Below, in pieces: positions 14,429-16,273 of a stretch of 16,273 nt of DNA. Below the pieces are notes generated by a model. The model saw nothing but the letters and a program-made list of their open reading frames with translations, ran no database searches and was not told the DNA's origin. The first letter of the stretch is position 1. Each line of letters begins with the position of its first letter. The position numbers were made by a program, and so were the translations under genes. The stretch is from Candidatus Abyssobacteria bacterium SURF_5 (lineage in GTDB: Bacteria; Abyssobacteria; SURF-5): NCBI GenBank assembly GCA_003598085.1, contig QZKU01000015.1:1-16273 (forward strand), read 5' to 3'.

Positions 14429-14730
14429 ACGACATTCTTCATCCGCTGACTTCCAAGCGCGGAAAGCTTTCTGTCCTGATTTGTTGTGTAAGTCCATGAT
14501 AACCATTCAGATAGATCCCTTCTTCCTTTTCAATCCAAAATCGAAATTTGGTTGCGGCTCCGCCGCGCTGTGGAATCTGCGGATTGCTCTCTTTGCCGGC
14601 GTTCGGCGGGTGAGAAAAGAAGCCGGGCGACCCCACCGGGTCGCCCCTACGGAAAGAAACGCGGCGGCGGCATCGTCCCGCCGTCAATATCGCAAACGCG
14701 GATCGCTCCTATGGTGCAGAAGTAAGACTC
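14429..14730. other. Non-coding stretch between regulator control region and arylsulfotransferase gene
   Basis: No convincing gene is present. It holds a CCAAA...TTTGG word (about 14533-14549) and the strong hairpin at 14625-14646. Other GC-rich pieces such as ggcggcggcatcgtcccgcc (about 14662-14681) look like intergenic repeat debris. Confidence 0.45.
14625..14646 (-). terminator. Strong hairpin, possible terminator of the arylsulfotransferase gene
   Basis: GGGCGACCC and GGGTCGCCC form a 9-bp stem around CACC. On the minus strand the stem is followed by GGCTTCTTTTCTC, about 85 bp past the stop codon of the 14731-15900 gene. It could act as a terminator. The same hairpin word resembles a dispersed environmental repeat, so both readings stay open. 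Confidence 0.45.
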
Positions 14731-15900
14731 CTACGGAAGCGGCGGCCAATCCAACGGAACCAGGTGTGCTCTATAAATGGTATTGACGGTAAGCACCTGC
14801 ATGTATTTATAGAAAAAGGGATTGATATACTCCCATACGATTTCGCCCTCGCTGGTGACCTGAAACAGGCGTCCTGATTCTCCTTCGTCAATGAAGGTGT
14901 TGCCATTGGGCAGACGCTGTGCTGAACTGATAAAAGCACTAAAAAATGTGTCCGGATGCCGCCCGGAGATGGCCGCAAGATATTTCCAGACCACCGTTTT
15001 CCGGACGGGGTCGATCTCGACCACCCGGGAATATAATCTGGCTTCCTCGGGATACCCGCCTCTTCCGCCATTGTCGAAGACGAGGATGTTTCCTGCACCC
15101 GGCAATCCGAGAGGGATCATCTTGGCGTCATGTTGCCCGATGGTCTGATTGTCGTCGGGTCCGCATTTCCAGACGATCGTGCCGGTGCTCTTGTCGATGA
15201 TGAAGATGGTGTTGGTGTGCCTTTGGCTGACCAAAATATTTCCCGGCCTGAACCTCGGGTCGCCGAGCAGATTTTCAGGCAGAGTATGTATTGAATTGGT
15301 ATGAGACCAGTCGCCTCCTCTCTCGTCAATCAAACGCCTCGCCAGAGCGCTGAACCCGAACTCGCTGAAGTGATCGCTCGTGTACCATTCCCAAACAATA
15401 TTGCCCTGCGGATTAACTTCAATTATAAAGTCGTCCCATATTTCCTTTGAAGAGATGTCGGGGACGATTCGCAGTTTCCTGCATAACAGGAGAGTGTTCC
15501 CGTTTTCGAGCCGCTCGAAATCATGATGAACGACCAGCTCATTTTTATCAAACGAGACGCTCCAGACGAGATTACTATTCCAATCGAGCTCGACCAGGCC
15601 GGTCATGGTAGCCGTCTCTGCGGTTGAGAGAATCGATCCATTGTCCAAGGGCTCCATGTAATCAAGTGAATACGGGCCGCCGGTCCAGCTATGAACCACC
15701 TCGCCATCCATATCGACCAAAAGAATCTGATGTCCCGCCTGAAACATGAAGTAGCCCTCGAATGTTGTGGCAGGCTCGTGAATCGTGGTGCCCGTTGGAT
15801 AAATCGTTGGAGAGGCATAGACGCGTGACAGCCCGAGAACGGCCAGCAAACCGAAGATAATGATCGCTGCAGCAAGGATTCTCCTGTCCAAAACCTTCAT
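14731..15900 (-). CDS. Exported arylsulfotransferase (ASST)-family protein
   Basis: This 389-residue protein has an N-terminal signal or anchor (about 8-29), so it should be periplasmic or membrane-attached. The rest shows propeller-like repeats (DNGSIL, ENGNTLLL, G-NILVS, GNILVFDNG, PNGNTFID) typical of the arylsulfotransferase family. Candidate active-site histidines occur in the expected contexts: H125/H126 in VVHHDFERLENGN, H200/H205 in DWSHTNSIHTLPEN, H228 near SQRHTN, and H257 in GQHDAKMI. Family enzymes move a sulfate group between aryl groups without PAPS. Many members with this short layout are uncharacterised, so the substrate is unknown. AAGGAGG lies 6 nt before the ATG. No DsbA/DsbB-like partner is adjacent. 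It has its own promoter and seems unrelated to the sigma54 genes. Confidence 0.75.
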   Translation of the reverse strand: MKVLDRRILAAAIIIFGLLAVLGLSRVYASPTIYPTGTTIHEPATTFEGYFMFQAGHQILLVDMDGEVVHSWTGGPYSLDYMEPLDNGSILSTAETATMTGLVELDWNSNLVWSVSFDKNELVVHHDFERLENGNTLLLCRKLRIVPDISSKEIWDDFIIEVNPQGNIVWEWYTSDHFSEFGFSALARRLIDERGGDWSHTNSIHTLPENLLGDPRFRPGNILVSQRHTNTIFIIDKSTGTIVWKCGPDDNQTIGQHDAKMIPLGLPGAGNILVFDNGGRGGYPEEARLYSRVVEIDPVRKTVVWKYLAAISGRHPDTFFSAFISSAQRLPNGNTFIDEGESGRLFQVTSEGEIVWEYINPFFYKYMQVLTVNTIYRAHLVPLDWPPLP

Positions 15901-16026
15901 CGTGTTCCTCCTTCTCTGCTCTGGAGAAAATTCTGAATCTATAGGAATATACAGTCCTCCACTTCATCTGCACGCCCGCGCTCACTATCCTCAAATAATT
16001 GGCGCTATTGATGTCTTTGCGCTTAA

Positions 16027-16056
16027 ATTAAATCATTTCACCGCCAACTCTGTCAA
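16027..16056 (-). promoter_or_regulatory. Sigma70-like promoter of the arylsulfotransferase gene
   Basis: On the minus strand TTGACA (16051-16056) is separated by 18 bp from TTTAAT (16027-16032), giving a start near 16020 and a leader of about 120 nt. The -35 word is part of an 11-bp direct repeat (TCTGTCAAGAG on the plus strand, at 16049-16059 and 16074-16084), so a second TTGACA lies 25 bp upstream without a clear -10. The repeat may be a regulator site. Confidence 0.5.
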
Positions 16057-16084
16057 GAGGAAATCGGTTCAATTCTGTCAAGAG

Positions 16085-16273
16085 AAGCGATGTCCCGCAA
16101 GGTACTTTCTGAAGCTCTCCATGTATAAATGAGGTCTTTTGCGATAAGAGGACTTCGGGCGAAGTATCCGGAAAATCAGGGCTTACGCATCTAAATTCCG
16201 AGTAATTTCTGTAGGAAAGTTTGATCGAGGGCGGCTTTTGTTCTTTTTCTTCTGAGTGATAGCTTTGGTGTTT
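16085..16273. other. Right-edge sequence without recognisable gene
   Basis: This is AT-richer than the rest of the window and contains a small CTTCG-GG-CGAAG palindrome (16153-16164). I see no convincing reading frame. A gene or mobile element may begin beyond the window, but nothing here proves it. Confidence 0.4.

Overview
The window looks like chromosome from an anaerobe with the respiratory machinery of sulfate reducers, probably Desulfobacterota or a similar uncultured lineage. The grounds are a complete Qrc-type quinone/cytochrome c oxidoreductase, Tmc-type transmembrane subunits, a multi-domain class III cytochrome c and a sigma54-dependent activator. Intergenic stretches carry short hairpin and 'word' repeats of a kind often seen in environmental genomes. 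Taxonomy cannot be settled from this sequence alone.

Layout: (i) 262-10524, minus strand, nine tightly packed genes. In transcription order they are qrcA, qrcB, qrcC, qrcD, a small one-helix membrane protein, tmcD, tmcC, tmcB and a 15-haem HmcA-like cytochrome. (ii) 10525-10928, a divergent control region. (iii) 10929-12467, plus strand, a NifX-like/DUF1847 fusion followed by a UspA-like protein. (iv) 12468-12844, a convergent region full of repeats and hairpins. (v) 12845-14185, minus strand, a PAS-AAA+-Fis sigma54 activator. (vi) 14186-14730, its control region plus repeats. (vii) 14731-15900, minus strand, an exported arylsulfotransferase-family protein with its own sigma70-like promoter. 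(viii) 15901-16273, apparently non-coding.

How the parts fit: QrcABCD exchanges electrons between periplasmic cytochrome c and the menaquinone pool. TmcBCD, as known in Desulfovibrio, links periplasmic cytochrome to the cytoplasmic face through a cytochrome b and a CCG-domain Fe-S protein. Here both modules sit in one apparent operon that ends with a four-domain HmcA-like cytochrome where a tetrahaem TmcA would be expected. That suggests one wired electron route between quinone, periplasm and cytoplasm.

The strongest new signal is regulatory. Three -24/-12 promoters with exact 12-bp GG-to-GC spacing lie before qrcA (minus), before the NifX/DUF1847 gene (plus) and before the sigma54 activator gene (minus). 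Each has a cluster of GTTGC/GCAAC half-sites about 130-190 bp upstream of its predicted transcription start, and the qrcA and NifX/DUF1847 promoters share one cluster lying midway. The simplest reading is an autoregulated activator whose PAS domain carries a Cys pair and which drives both the electron-transfer operon and a divergent operon of unknown function.
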